A DNA stretch of 64,000 bases, from NCBI RefSeq assembly GCF_000012825.1, contig NC_009614.1, positions 868,001 to 932,000 on the forward strand. Reading direction: 5' to 3'. The position numbers and the translations under genes are program-made. Numbering within the stretch: position 1 is the stretch's first letter; the number at the start of each line of letters is the position of its first letter. Below, piece by piece: positions 38,124 to 46,550 of the stretch. Under the pieces are notes generated by a model that was not told where the DNA came from, made no database searches, and saw nothing but the letters and a program-made list of their open reading frames with translations. The stretch is from Phocaeicola vulgatus ATCC 8482 (GTDB lineage: Bacteria; Bacteroidota; Bacteroidia; Bacteroidales; Bacteroidaceae).

Positions 38124-40346
38124 CTATCTATACCAAATATTTCCCGGTTCCGGACCCATTTCAAATTCTACAGTAGCACCATCCATTATTTGCCGGTGTG
38201 TGATATAGCTCTTATCGTATGGTTGCCCATTTACTTTCACCGACTGGATATAGATATTTTCACGACTTACTCCAGGGGCCAGTACTGTGAACGTTTTTCC
38301 ATTATCCAGATGCATCTGTATCTCGGGGAACAACGGCGTACCAATCTCATATTCACCACTTACCGGATTGACAGGATAAAATCCCATAGCACTGAATACA
38401 TACCAGGCAGACATCTGTCCACAATCCTCATTTCCACACAGTCCGGCAGGTGCATTGAAATAAAGGTCATGCATGACTTGCGCCGCATACTTCTGAGTTT
38501 TCCAAGGCTGACGTACCTTATTATACAAATAAATCACATGATGGCTAGGCTCATTACCATGAGCATACTGGCCAATCATACCTGTACTGAAAAGAGGCAA
38601 ATCTGCATTACCAGCCGGGATATAAGTAAACATACTATCCAACTTTTCCGTAAAACGATCCTTACCACCAGTCAAGGCAATTAGCCCCTTAATATCCTGC
38701 TGTACAGACCAAAAGTACTGCCAACCGTTACTTTCACAAATATGGGCAGTGTAGTCATCCGGGCTGAAATTAGGTTGGAATACTCCTTTATCATCTATCG
38801 GCTGCATGAAGCTTGACGCCGGATTGAACACATTGCGATAATTCTGAGAACGCTTGTAGAATTCGTCCGCTAATTGAGTCCTCCCCATCTTCCGGGCCAT
38901 TTCGGCTATGCAATAATCATCAAAAGCATATTCTAATGTTTTGGAAAGCGACCAATTTTCCGCATTATATTCATCCTTTATATTATAAGGTATATATCCT
39001 AATTTTTTATACAGACCAATGCCGCGATAATCATCCAAGTTAGCAGTAGCCACACAAGCCTCCAATGCCTTCTCTGCATCAAAATCACCAATACCTTTCA
39101 AATAAGCATCGACAATAACAGGTACAGCGTGGTAGCCAATCATCATATCCGTTTCACTTCCCCAAAAATTCCATACCGGCAAACGTCCGTTCTGTTCATA
39201 AAAAGCGATGAATGATTTCACCATATCATTGACACGCTGAGGTTCCGTATAAGTAAATAACGGATGTGCGGCACGATAAGTATCCCACAATGAAAAAGTT
39301 CCATAATTCACCCAACCATCCGTCTGATGAATTTTCTTATCGGGACCATAATAAGCCCCGTCCACATCACTGTAAATAGTCGGGGCAATCATTGTATGAT
39401 ACAATGCTGTATAAAAATTAACCTTATCGTCCTTGTTATCACCTGTTACCTCTATTTTTCCCAACTGACGGTTCCAATTATCTTTAGTTTCAGCCAAATA
39501 TTTATCGAAATCATTGTGAGGTGCTTCAGCCGCCATGTTTTTAGCAGCACCTTCCATGCTTACTCCCGAAAGAGCAGTACTCAGAACAATCTGCTCTCCT
39601 TTTTCCGTATCAAAATTAAAGCGGGCGATATAAGCCGTACCTACACGTTTATCTTTCAAAGCAATGGCAGTAGTATCCATCTCTACCGAGGCAAACGGTT
39701 TGGAGAAACGAGTGCGGAAATACACATGCTGGTCTCTTGCCCATCCTTCGGAAAAACGATATCCCTGAATGGTGCATGAGTCAATTATCTCAATATAAGA
39801 ATCATTGGTAAAGTCCCAATTCATCGCTTTCTTCAGATTCAGAAAGACAGCCGACTCTCCTTCAGGAAACGTATAACGCTGTATACCGCAACGCTCTGTA
39901 GCAGTTAACTCCACATTGATATCATAATCTTTCAGCAGCACGCGATAATAACCAGCTGAAGCCTCTTCATCCGCATGAGAGAATTTGGAATAGATACCTA
40001 AAGGAGCTTCCGCTTCCTGATAAGGCAAAGTTACAGGCATGAAAGAGATATCATACAAGTCTCCGGCTCCCGTTCCCGACAAATGGGTATGACTGAATCC
40101 GGCAATCGTACTGTCCGGATAAAAATAACCGGAAATACGGTCCCATCCGGGCAAACCGTTATCCGGACTAAGTTGTACCATTCCGAAAGGCGCTTGCGCT
40201 CCCGGATAAGTATTGCCAGTAAAATCGGTTCCGATAAACGGATTCACCAATTGGGTATAATCGGTTGACGGCTGGGTTTGTTTATTGGACACACAGGCTC
40301 CAAATGCCACTAAAGAAATGAATAGCGCGAGAACAGGTGTTTTCAT
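38124..40346 (-). CDS. GH92 alpha-mannosidase lipoprotein (third copy)
   Basis: 740 residues from the ATG at 40346; ATGs at 40364 and 40388 are in frame, but the -7 box at 40378-40385 makes the shortest frame the best fit. Lipobox LVAFGAC. Starts DYTQLVNPFIGTDFTGNTYPG. Conserved motifs are CESNGWQYFWSV (acid), GNEDCGQMSAWYVFSAMGFYP (base loop) and YAHGNEPSHHVIYLYNK (+1 loop). It has SVQQD in place of the VFHD/VPHD of the other two copies. It has its own promoter and lies upstream of the sigma/FecR operon in the same direction, outside that operon. Confidence 0.92.
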   Translation of the reverse strand: MKTPVLALFISLVAFGACVSNKQTQPSTDYTQLVNPFIGTDFTGNTYPGAQAPFGMVQLSPDNGLPGWDRISGYFYPDSTIAGFSHTHLSGTGAGDLYDISFMPVTLPYQEAEAPLGIYSKFSHADEEASAGYYRVLLKDYDINVELTATERCGIQRYTFPEGESAVFLNLKKAMNWDFTNDSYIEIIDSCTIQGYRFSEGWARDQHVYFRTRFSKPFASVEMDTTAIALKDKRVGTAYIARFNFDTEKGEQIVLSTALSGVSMEGAAKNMAAEAPHNDFDKYLAETKDNWNRQLGKIEVTGDNKDDKVNFYTALYHTMIAPTIYSDVDGAYYGPDKKIHQTDGWVNYGTFSLWDTYRAAHPLFTYTEPQRVNDMVKSFIAFYEQNGRLPVWNFWGSETDMMIGYHAVPVIVDAYLKGIGDFDAEKALEACVATANLDDYRGIGLYKKLGYIPYNIKDEYNAENWSLSKTLEYAFDDYCIAEMARKMGRTQLADEFYKRSQNYRNVFNPASSFMQPIDDKGVFQPNFSPDDYTAHICESNGWQYFWSVQQDIKGLIALTGGKDRFTEKLDSMFTYIPAGNADLPLFSTGMIGQYAHGNEPSHHVIYLYNKVRQPWKTQKYAAQVMHDLYFNAPAGLCGNEDCGQMSAWYVFSAMGFYPVNPVSGEYEIGTPLFPEIQMHLDNGKTFTVLAPGVSRENIYIQSVKVNGQPYDKSYITHRQIMDGATVEFEMGPEPGNIWYR

Positions 40347-40377
40347 ACTTAAGAGGTTTTTCATTATTACTTTGTTA

Positions 40378-40385
40378 CAAAAATA
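40378..40385 (-). promoter_or_regulatory. Bacteroides -7 promoter box (TATTTTTG) for the third GH92
   Basis: Perfect TAnnTTTG on the minus strand. It overlaps the longest possible reading frame and so argues for a start at 40346. Confidence 0.6.
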
Positions 40386-40439
40386 CACATTATAATAATA
40401 TGAACAACCTTATTATAAAAAACACTTAGCTTTAATTCA

Positions 40440-41135
40440 TTATTTTTTCGTATTTAAATAGTAAAGAAGGGATTCTTTCACCTTTTCATCCGAAGTTACA
40501 ATCAAAAATTCACCGCCTCTTTTATCATACAGAAAGCAATAGGTCTTATAAAGAGCTATACCTGCTATCTCCTCCCAAGGGAATGTCTGTTTCAGTTCCG
40601 CCTTATCATATGTCAGCCCTTCCGGAGTTATTTCTACCCAAGTCTGCCCCGCAATACTCCGCTTATAAATCTTATTTAGTCTGACAGGCAGCATAATCAA
40701 GATATAAATAAGACACAAGAACCAAATTAGCAGCGGACTGAACAGGCTTTGCTCTTCGGGAACAATATAGTGCCCTGTACACAGTGCAATACAAATATAA
40801 ATGATGAACAACAAAGAAAAACTGAAATGACGGATGTCCCACAATTTATACAAAGCATACTTTTTCAGGCTGATATTATAATCACAAACCACGACACCTG
40901 GTTCCCGTGTCAGTTTGCTTTTCGGTATGCTGAAGATACGCAATATCTGGATTCCCCGTTTCACGCCATACCCGAATAATAAAACCATCACACCAAGATT
41001 TATCAAGATCCACCACCACAATGATTCGTTTGCCAAAGCCGGTTGCCCGACAAACACCATTGATGCAAAAGTGATACCCGCCACCAATAACAACATACTA
41101 CAAATTACAGTTAAAATCCATCCTTTTGTTTTCAT
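40440..41135 (-). CDS. Unknown inner-membrane protein with four hydrophobic segments
   Basis: 231 residues. Two membrane segments at about 5-28 and 42-60, two more at about 108-130 and 135-155, then a soluble C-terminal domain (about 165-231, GQTWVEITPEGLTYDKAELK and FPWEEIAGIALYKTYCFLYD). The pattern of a 'trigger' beta-strand followed by W-x-x-I resembles the PH-like YcxB/YdbT membrane proteins, but I cannot assign a function. It is divergent from the small membrane protein gene at 41295 and has its own -7 box. Confidence 0.7.
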   Translation of the reverse strand: MKTKGWILTVICSMLLLVAGITFASMVFVGQPALANESLWWWILINLGVMVLLFGYGVKRGIQILRIFSIPKSKLTREPGVVVCDYNISLKKYALYKLWDIRHFSFSLLFIIYICIALCTGHYIVPEEQSLFSPLLIWFLCLIYILIMLPVRLNKIYKRSIAGQTWVEITPEGLTYDKAELKQTFPWEEIAGIALYKTYCFLYDKRGGEFLIVTSDEKVKESLLYYLNTKK

Positions 41136-41168
41136 AATAACCTTTTTATTTTATTCCATGACGGGAAA

Positions 41169-41176
41169 CAAAGATA
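41169..41176 (-). promoter_or_regulatory. Bacteroides -7 promoter box (TATCTTTG)
   Basis: TAnnTTTG on the minus strand, 33 bases before the unknown membrane protein gene. Confidence 0.55.
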
Positions 41177-41253
41177 AAAGATTATAGCTAGATAACAAAT
41201 AAAGAGCCGTCGAATTTAAATTATTGTTTGGTTAGGAACTTAGATTTTTTTCG

Positions 41254-41261
41254 TATGTTTG
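41254..41261 (+). promoter_or_regulatory. Bacteroides -7 promoter box (TATGTTTG)
   Basis: TAnnTTTG on the plus strand. It overlaps a TTG that could open the following reading frame, so the real start must lie further down, at 41274 or 41295. Confidence 0.55.
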
Positions 41262-41294
41262 TCGCAAATATTAATGAAAAACACATTTCTATCT

Positions 41295-41573
41295 ATGAAA
41301 AAGAGTGATATTCTGTTCTTTTTGTTTGTAATAGCATTGTTTCTACCCTTTTTTATTAGCGATACCATTTATGAATGGTACAAATCTTTCAATGCAATCC
41401 ATGGTATGGTCATGAGTTTTGTGAAGTTCGCCATTCTAGCTACTTTGGGAGAAATGCTTGGGCTTCGCATCAGCACAGGAGTGTATCACAACAAGACCTT
41501 CGGTATTATCCCACGCATGGTAATCTGGGGGGTACTGGGAGTATTACTAGCTATCGCTGCTAAAAAGAAATAA
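41295..41573 (+). CDS. Short membrane protein, apparent internally deleted Mpv17/PMP22-like protein
   Basis: 92 residues from the ATG at 41295 (an ATG at 41274 is also possible). Three hydrophobic segments: ILFFLFVIALFLPFFISD, FVKFAILATLGEMLGL and MVIWGVLGVLLAIAA. From memory, Bacteroides proteins that start like this one run to about 230 residues, with the IPRMVIWG segment in the middle and a C-terminal end like GVILAIASLKSKK. Here the two ends are joined directly, as if the middle had been removed in frame. Function is unknown. It is followed 8 bases later by the AraC gene, so the two may be co-transcribed. Confidence 0.6.
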   Translation: MKKSDILFFLFVIALFLPFFISDTIYEWYKSFNAIHGMVMSFVKFAILATLGEMLGLRISTGVYHNKTFGIIPRMVIWGVLGVLLAIAAKKK

Positions 41574-41581
41574 CAATCTTC

Positions 41582-42397
41582 ATGTATAATGAATACCAGC
41601 CTTCCCTGCTTTTAGCCCCCTATATTGACAAATACTGGGAATTTAAAGGCAATCCGGACTATGGGATGAAAATCAACATATTGCCGGACGGTTGCACCGA
41701 TTTTATCTTCACCCTTGGCGAAGTAGCTGACATAGCGGAACAAGAAAGTCTTATAATGCAACCCTACCGTTCTTATTTTGTAGGTCCCATGAGCCGATAC
41801 TCCACCCTAATAACCTATGCGAAAAGCATCCATATGTTTGGTATCCGTTTTCTGCCTTGCGGTTTATTCCGCTTCATGCAATTACCATTGGAAGAACTTG
41901 GGAATCAAAGAATCAGCACTTTTGAGTCAGGAGGTATCTTCAACGACTCGCTAGCAGAAAGATTATGTGAACAACCGTACATACAGGACAAAATCAGACT
42001 GATAGAATCTTTTCTCACCCAAGCCTTATGTACTAACAACAAGATAGAAAAACAGATATCATATGCAGTAGATTGCATTAACCTTTCCAAAGGCCAACTG
42101 CCTATCCGTTCTTTAGTAGAAAATGTATGCTTGTGCCAAAGACACTTCGAGCGCAAGTTCAAACATCAGACCGGATATTCCCCTAAGGAATACAGCCGGA
42201 TTATCAAATTCAAGAATGCAGTGGATTTACTGCGTTCCACCTCTTCCAATCAACTCTTCTCTGTTGCCATTGAGGCCGGATACTATGACACAGCCCATTT
42301 GAGTAAGGAAATAAAAGCCTTATCAGGCAATACACCCGGTTCCTTTTTATCCTTACCGGTTACGGAAGAAACCACATTAACATATCTGAAACTATAA
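41582..42397 (+). CDS. AraC-family transcriptional regulator
   Basis: 271 residues. The N-terminal half (about 5-120) is a beta-rich sensor domain of the type often annotated DUF6597 (INILPDGCTDFIFTLGE, FGIRFLPCGLFRFMQLPLEE). The C-terminal half has two helix-turn-helix motifs (IRSLVENVCLCQRHFERKFK and FSVAIEAGYYDTAHLSKEIK, about 180-245), with KYSPKEY-like linker TGYSPKEYSRIIKFK. It follows the short membrane protein by 8 bases and precedes the PNPOx-like gene, its probable target or neighbour only by position. The signal is unknown. Confidence 0.88.
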   Translation: MYNEYQPSLLLAPYIDKYWEFKGNPDYGMKINILPDGCTDFIFTLGEVADIAEQESLIMQPYRSYFVGPMSRYSTLITYAKSIHMFGIRFLPCGLFRFMQLPLEELGNQRISTFESGGIFNDSLAERLCEQPYIQDKIRLIESFLTQALCTNNKIEKQISYAVDCINLSKGQLPIRSLVENVCLCQRHFERKFKHQTGYSPKEYSRIIKFKNAVDLLRSTSSNQLFSVAIEAGYYDTAHLSKEIKALSGNTPGSFLSLPVTEETTLTYLKL

Positions 42398-42435
42398 AAG
42401 TCGTTTTTTTACAACGAAGCCATCCTGGCGTTTCT

Positions 42436-42443
42436 TACTTTTG
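42436..42443 (+). promoter_or_regulatory. Bacteroides -7 promoter box (TACTTTTG)
   Basis: TAnnTTTG 27 bases before the start of the PNPOx-like gene. Confidence 0.6.
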
Positions 42444-42470
42444 TACCGTATCAAAAACTAAAAAGAAACA

Positions 42471-42878
42471 ATGGAATCACTTAAAGAAAAAGCAAAAGCT
42501 TTGCTTCAACAATGTGAAGTAGTCACACTAACTTCCATCAATAAAGAAGGGTATCCCCGGCCGGTTCCCTTGAGTAAAATCAAAACGGAAGGATTAACAA
42601 CCATCTGGTTTGCAACAGGAAACAGTTCGGCAAAGACAAAGGATTTCCGCTCTAATCCGAAAGCCGGCATATGTTTCTACAAAGAGGGAAACAGCGTGGC
42701 CATGACCGGAGAAGTGGAAGTTGTATCAGACACTGGCACCAAGAAAGAGTTATGGCAAGACTGGTTTATCCATCATTTTCCTAAAGGACCGGAAGACCCC
42801 GAATATATCCTGCTGAAGTTCCGGGGAAACCATGCCACCATTTGGATTGACGGCCAGTTTATTCACAGAAAAGTCTAA
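42471..42878 (+). CDS. Pyridoxamine 5'-phosphate oxidase-like (split-barrel FMN-binding) protein
   Basis: 135-residue single-domain protein of the general-stress-protein-26/PNPOx-like class. The split-barrel core runs EVVTLTSINKEGYPRPVPLS ... TIWFATGNSSAKTKDFRSNP ... AGICFYKEGNSVAMTGEVEV. The TGNSSAKT segment matches the flavin-phosphate-binding region. Family members are small flavin-binding proteins of mostly unknown substrate and are not the PdxH enzyme. It has its own promoter box. Confidence 0.82.
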   Translation: MESLKEKAKALLQQCEVVTLTSINKEGYPRPVPLSKIKTEGLTTIWFATGNSSAKTKDFRSNPKAGICFYKEGNSVAMTGEVEVVSDTGTKKELWQDWFIHHFPKGPEDPEYILLKFRGNHATIWIDGQFIHRKV

Positions 42879-42917
42879 GTTTCCACCTCTTATCCTTGGA
42901 TTTTTTCACATTTTATT

Positions 42918-42991
42918 TTTCATACACGTCTGTCATCCTTGAAACATCTTATTATATATGGATGTTTTAAGAATGACAGACAGGCATGAAA
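42918..42991. repeat. Long imperfect inverted repeat between PNPOx-like gene and clpS
   Basis: Two 31-base arms (42918-42948 and 42961-42991) separated by 12 bases, with about six mismatches, most of which would be tolerated as G-U or A-C in RNA. The core GTCTGTCAT/ATGACAGAC is perfect. No T-run follows on the plus strand. It is longer than the usual terminators in this genome. Confidence 0.85.
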
Positions 42992-43069
42992 GGAATTCAA
43001 GACATCAGCTCCAGACCATCCGTCTACAAAATTCATCTCTTCCCTACCCTACCTTTCCAATACTTTCCC

Positions 43070-43077
43070 TACCTTTG
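43070..43077 (+). promoter_or_regulatory. Bacteroides -7 promoter box (TACCTTTG) for clpS-clpA
   Basis: TAnnTTTG 15 bases before the clpS ATG. Confidence 0.6.
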
Positions 43078-43091
43078 TGCCATAAGTACGT

Positions 43092-43415
43092 ATGACAAAT
43101 ACCAATATGGAACAACAACAATCATCTTATAAAGAAAAAGAACGTATAGACCTTCGCGAGCCGCGACGCTTCAAAGTTACTATTTTCAATGACGACTTTA
43201 CTACAATGGAATTTGTTGTAAAGATATTAACTACCGTTTTTTTCAAATCAACGATGGAAGCAGAAGCTTTGATGATGCAAGTACACAAAAGTGAATCGGC
43301 CGTAATAGGCATCTATACGTATGATATCGCCCGGTCAAAAGTACAAAAAGCCACCCGTATGGCTCGTGAAGAGGGTTTCCCTCTCCGACTCACGGTTACA
43401 CCGGAAGAAGAATAA
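43092..43415 (+). CDS. clpS: ClpS, adaptor for ClpA-dependent N-degron proteolysis
   Basis: 107 residues with a flexible N-terminal tail of about 25 residues and the ClpS core RRFKVTIFNDDFTTMEFVVKI ... AEALMMQVHKSESAVIGIYT. The NDDFTTMEFV stretch forms the pocket that binds N-terminal Leu, Phe, Trp or Tyr of substrates (D-D and M in the expected places). It hands these substrates to the ClpA unfoldase encoded 17 bases downstream. The aat gene follows, so all components of the bacterial N-degron recognition step are together. Confidence 0.93.
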   Translation: MTNTNMEQQQSSYKEKERIDLREPRRFKVTIFNDDFTTMEFVVKILTTVFFKSTMEAEALMMQVHKSESAVIGIYTYDIARSKVQKATRMAREEGFPLRLTVTPEEE

Positions 43416-43432
43416 AAAATCAAGAATAAGAT

Positions 43433-45661
43433 ATGGATATACCAAATACCGATTCGGTGAACTACGCTTTCGCTTCTGCGCAGAGCCAAGCGATGCAATA
43501 TCGGCATGAATTTATCACGCCCGAACACTTATTGAGCGCATTGCTGGAACAAGTTCCTTTTCAAAAAGCATTGGCAGAGTGTTTTTGTACCCCGGAAGAA
43601 CTGTCCCAGTCCATTTCCGAATATCTGTCGAAAAAAGTGGAACGAGTTCCTCAAGAAATAGAATATGAGTTGGAAATTTCAGGTCAACTCTCCGAGCTGC
43701 TGCAATATGCCTATATGACAATCAGCCATTCAAGCGCAGAAGAAATGGATGTTCCTCATCTGGTACAAGGAATGCTTCAACTGGAAGATTCATGGGCCGG
43801 CTATCTGCTAAAAGAAACAGTGGGAGAAGATATGCCGGAGTTTCTCAGCTCCCTCATTTCAAATTACGAGCACATGAATCAGTTTCAAGAGGAAACTTCC
43901 TCTGAGCAAGAGAAAAGCGAACCTTGGCGCAACTACGTCACCTGCCTCAATGAAGGTCTGCAAGACCGGAATCCGCTTATAGGCCGGAATGTGGAATTGG
44001 AACGCACCATTCAAGTTCTCTGCCGCAAAGAAAAGAACAACCCTCTGCACGTGGGTGAACCGGGAGTGGGAAAAACCGCACTGGTCTACGGACTAGCTGC
44101 ACGTATAGAAGCAGGCAATGTTCCCGAACGCCTCACAGGCTGTCGTATCTACGAACTGGATTTAGGCAACTTATTGGCCGGTACACAATATCGGGGTGAA
44201 TTCGAGAAAAGGCTGAAAGCCATTATGGAAGGAATACGGAAAGAAGGACACGCCATTGTATATATAGATGAAATACATAACCTGATAGGCGCCGGACGGA
44301 CGGGAGACGGTTCGATGGATGCCTCTAATATGCTCAAGCCTTATTTGGAAGGAGGAGAGATCCGGTTTATCGGTTCCACTACTTACGAAGAATTCAACCG
44401 CTATTTTTCACGTAGCAGAGGATTGGTACGGCGTTTCCAACAGATTGACATACAGGAACCCGGAATCGAAGAAACTATCCACATAGTGGAAGGATTAAAA
44501 GAAAGGTACGAAACGTTCCATGGAGTAGTTTATGAAGAAGGAGTGATAGCATATGCCGTCACAGCTGCCGCACGGTATATCAGCGACCGTTTTTTGCCCG
44601 ACAAGGCCATCGACCTGGTGGACGAAGCCGGGGCTTATCGTGAAATCCACCCCACAGATACAGAAACACAAACGGTGGACAAAGCATTGATAACCGATAT
44701 ACTGGCACGTATCTGTAAAGTGGATGTACTCGCCATGAAGGAAGAGGACAATGCCACATTAGAAACCTTGCATGAACGCATCAGTGCAAAGATATACGGT
44801 CAGGAAGAAGCTGTCTGCCAAGTGGTGGAAGCCGTACAAATGGCCAAAGCCGGGCTACTGGACGAAAACAAACCACTGGCCAGCCTTCTCTTCGTTGGCC
44901 CCACCGGAGTAGGAAAGACGGAAGTGGCCAAAGTATTGGCCTCCGAACTAGGTATAGCCCTGCAACGCTTTGACATGAGCGAATATACGGAAAAGCATAC
45001 AGTGGCCAAACTCATCGGCTCACCTGCCGGATATATAGGTTATGAAGACGGCGGACTGCTGACAGATGCTATCCGCAAAACTCCCAACTGTGTGTTACTG
45101 CTTGACGAAATAGAAAAAGCGCATCCTGATATATTCAATATCCTGCTGCAAGTCATGGACTATGCCGTACTGACGGATAACAAAGGACGGAAAGCGGACT
45201 GCCGCCATGTTATACTTATCATGACCTCCAATGCCGGAGCACAATTCGCGCACCAAGCTTCTATAGGTTTCAGCGGACAAATTACTGCCGGAGAGGCAAT
45301 GTTGAAACAGGTTAAGAAAACTTTCAAACCTGAATTCATCAACCGGTTGTCTGCAACAGTCGTCTTCCATGATATGGATTACGGAATGGCTTCTCTCATC
45401 CTGAACAAAAAACTCAACGAACTGAAAAACAAACTGTCTGCACGTCATGTAGGAATGGAACTCAGCCCGGAAGCCTATAAGCATCTGCTGAAACTAGGTT
45501 TCACCAAAGAATATGGTGCCAGGGAAATGGACAGGGTAATTACTTCGCAGCTGAAGCCACTGCTTATGCGTGAAATCCTATTCGGAACATTAAAAACAGG
45601 AGGTAAAGTAAGAGTGACAGCAGGAAACGGAGAATTGAGCTTGCAAGTACTCAAAGAGTAA
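43433..45661 (+). CDS. clpA: ClpA, AAA+ unfoldase of the ClpAP protease
   Basis: 742 residues. Clp N-domain repeats (about 1-145; YRHEFITPEHLLSALLEQ), first AAA+ module with Walker A GEPGVGKTAL (near residue 205) and Walker B IVYIDEIHNL, second module with Walker A GPTGVGKTEVAK (near residue 490) and Walker B VLLLDEIEKAHPDI, then the D2-small domain. There is no long coiled-coil middle domain, which separates it from ClpB and ClpC. It uses ATP to thread proteins into ClpP. Co-transcribed with clpS. Confidence 0.94.
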   Translation: MDIPNTDSVNYAFASAQSQAMQYRHEFITPEHLLSALLEQVPFQKALAECFCTPEELSQSISEYLSKKVERVPQEIEYELEISGQLSELLQYAYMTISHSSAEEMDVPHLVQGMLQLEDSWAGYLLKETVGEDMPEFLSSLISNYEHMNQFQEETSSEQEKSEPWRNYVTCLNEGLQDRNPLIGRNVELERTIQVLCRKEKNNPLHVGEPGVGKTALVYGLAARIEAGNVPERLTGCRIYELDLGNLLAGTQYRGEFEKRLKAIMEGIRKEGHAIVYIDEIHNLIGAGRTGDGSMDASNMLKPYLEGGEIRFIGSTTYEEFNRYFSRSRGLVRRFQQIDIQEPGIEETIHIVEGLKERYETFHGVVYEEGVIAYAVTAAARYISDRFLPDKAIDLVDEAGAYREIHPTDTETQTVDKALITDILARICKVDVLAMKEEDNATLETLHERISAKIYGQEEAVCQVVEAVQMAKAGLLDENKPLASLLFVGPTGVGKTEVAKVLASELGIALQRFDMSEYTEKHTVAKLIGSPAGYIGYEDGGLLTDAIRKTPNCVLLLDEIEKAHPDIFNILLQVMDYAVLTDNKGRKADCRHVILIMTSNAGAQFAHQASIGFSGQITAGEAMLKQVKKTFKPEFINRLSATVVFHDMDYGMASLILNKKLNELKNKLSARHVGMELSPEAYKHLLKLGFTKEYGAREMDRVITSQLKPLLMREILFGTLKTGGKVRVTAGNGELSLQVLKE

Positions 45662-45680
45662 TACCTTTAAATGAATCGGC

Positions 45681-45714
45681 AACTTCTCCGCAGAGGCAGA
45701 GATACGGAGAAGTT
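45681..45714. other. Perfect 10-base hairpin between clpA and aat
   Basis: AACTTCTCCG at 45681-45690 pairs with CGGAGAAGTT at 45705-45714, loop 14 bases. No T-run follows, so it is more likely a processing or attenuation structure than a full terminator. Confidence 0.65.
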
Positions 45715-45756
45715 CCTACAGAAGATATTATATGAATCCAATAAATAAAAAACAAT

Positions 45757-46410
45757 ATGGTCTTTCAACTAACTCAAAAACTTGTTTTTCCCGACCCTCA
45801 CTATGGCGAACCGGACGGACTATTGGCAGTGGGCGGCGACCTCTCCGTAGACCGTCTCCTCCTTGCCTATTCCAATGGCATATTCCCTTGGTATGCTTTC
45901 CGTGAAAAACAGATACAATGGTGGTGTCCCCTGAAACGGTTTGTGATTTTCCCTAACGAGATTCACATTTCTCACTCCATGCGTACTTTTATGAACAAAG
46001 AACAATATGGAGTCAGTTTTAACCAGGCATTCCATGAAGTGATTCAAACCTGCGGCAATCTGCGGATGGAAGAAACGGGAGCATGGTTGGGCAAAGATAT
46101 CATGAAAGCCTACATCCGCCTGCATGAGCAAGGTTTCGCGACCAGCGTGGAAGTATGGGAAGAATCTTGTCTGGTCGGCGGACTCTATGGAGTCACTTTG
46201 GGAAAGTGTTTTTTCGGCGAAAGCATGTTTTCTCTAGTCCCCAATGCATCGAAACTGGCGCTTATCTATCTGGCACAAACATTTCAGGAGTTGGGAGGAA
46301 CCTTGATTGATTGTCAGTTTGAAACCCCACACTTAAAGTCAATGGGTGGAAGGTATATAGACTATGAGGAGTATATGAGGTATGTGCAGGAACCTCTTGA
46401 ATCTCTGTAA
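45757..46410 (+). CDS. aat: Leucyl/phenylalanyl-tRNA-protein transferase
   Basis: 217 residues, the usual length. Family motifs LVFPDPHYGEPDGLLAVGGDL, LLAYSNGIFPWY, WWCPLKRFVI, GLYGVTLGKCFFGESMFS and LIDCQFETPHLKSMGG are all present. It adds Leu or Phe from aminoacyl-tRNA to the N-terminus of proteins that begin with Arg or Lys, making them ClpS substrates. Its position right after clpS and clpA matches this role. The product is cytoplasmic. Confidence 0.95.
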   Translation: MVFQLTQKLVFPDPHYGEPDGLLAVGGDLSVDRLLLAYSNGIFPWYAFREKQIQWWCPLKRFVIFPNEIHISHSMRTFMNKEQYGVSFNQAFHEVIQTCGNLRMEETGAWLGKDIMKAYIRLHEQGFATSVEVWEESCLVGGLYGVTLGKCFFGESMFSLVPNASKLALIYLAQTFQELGGTLIDCQFETPHLKSMGGRYIDYEEYMRYVQEPLESL

Positions 46411-46496
46411 AGTCTTTGTTTACCGATTTTGATTATCAAATCATCAGTCAAAAATAAAATATAGGATACAAAGCTGAGATTATCAAATATATTTGC

Positions 46497-46504
46497 TAGC
46501 TTTG
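46497..46504 (+). promoter_or_regulatory. Bacteroides -7 promoter box (TAGCTTTG)
   Basis: TAnnTTTG 46 bases before the start of the unknown lipoprotein gene. Confidence 0.5.
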
Positions 46505-46550
46505 TTTTCGACATTACAAACAGAGCTATTTACCCAACTCAAAAACAAAC

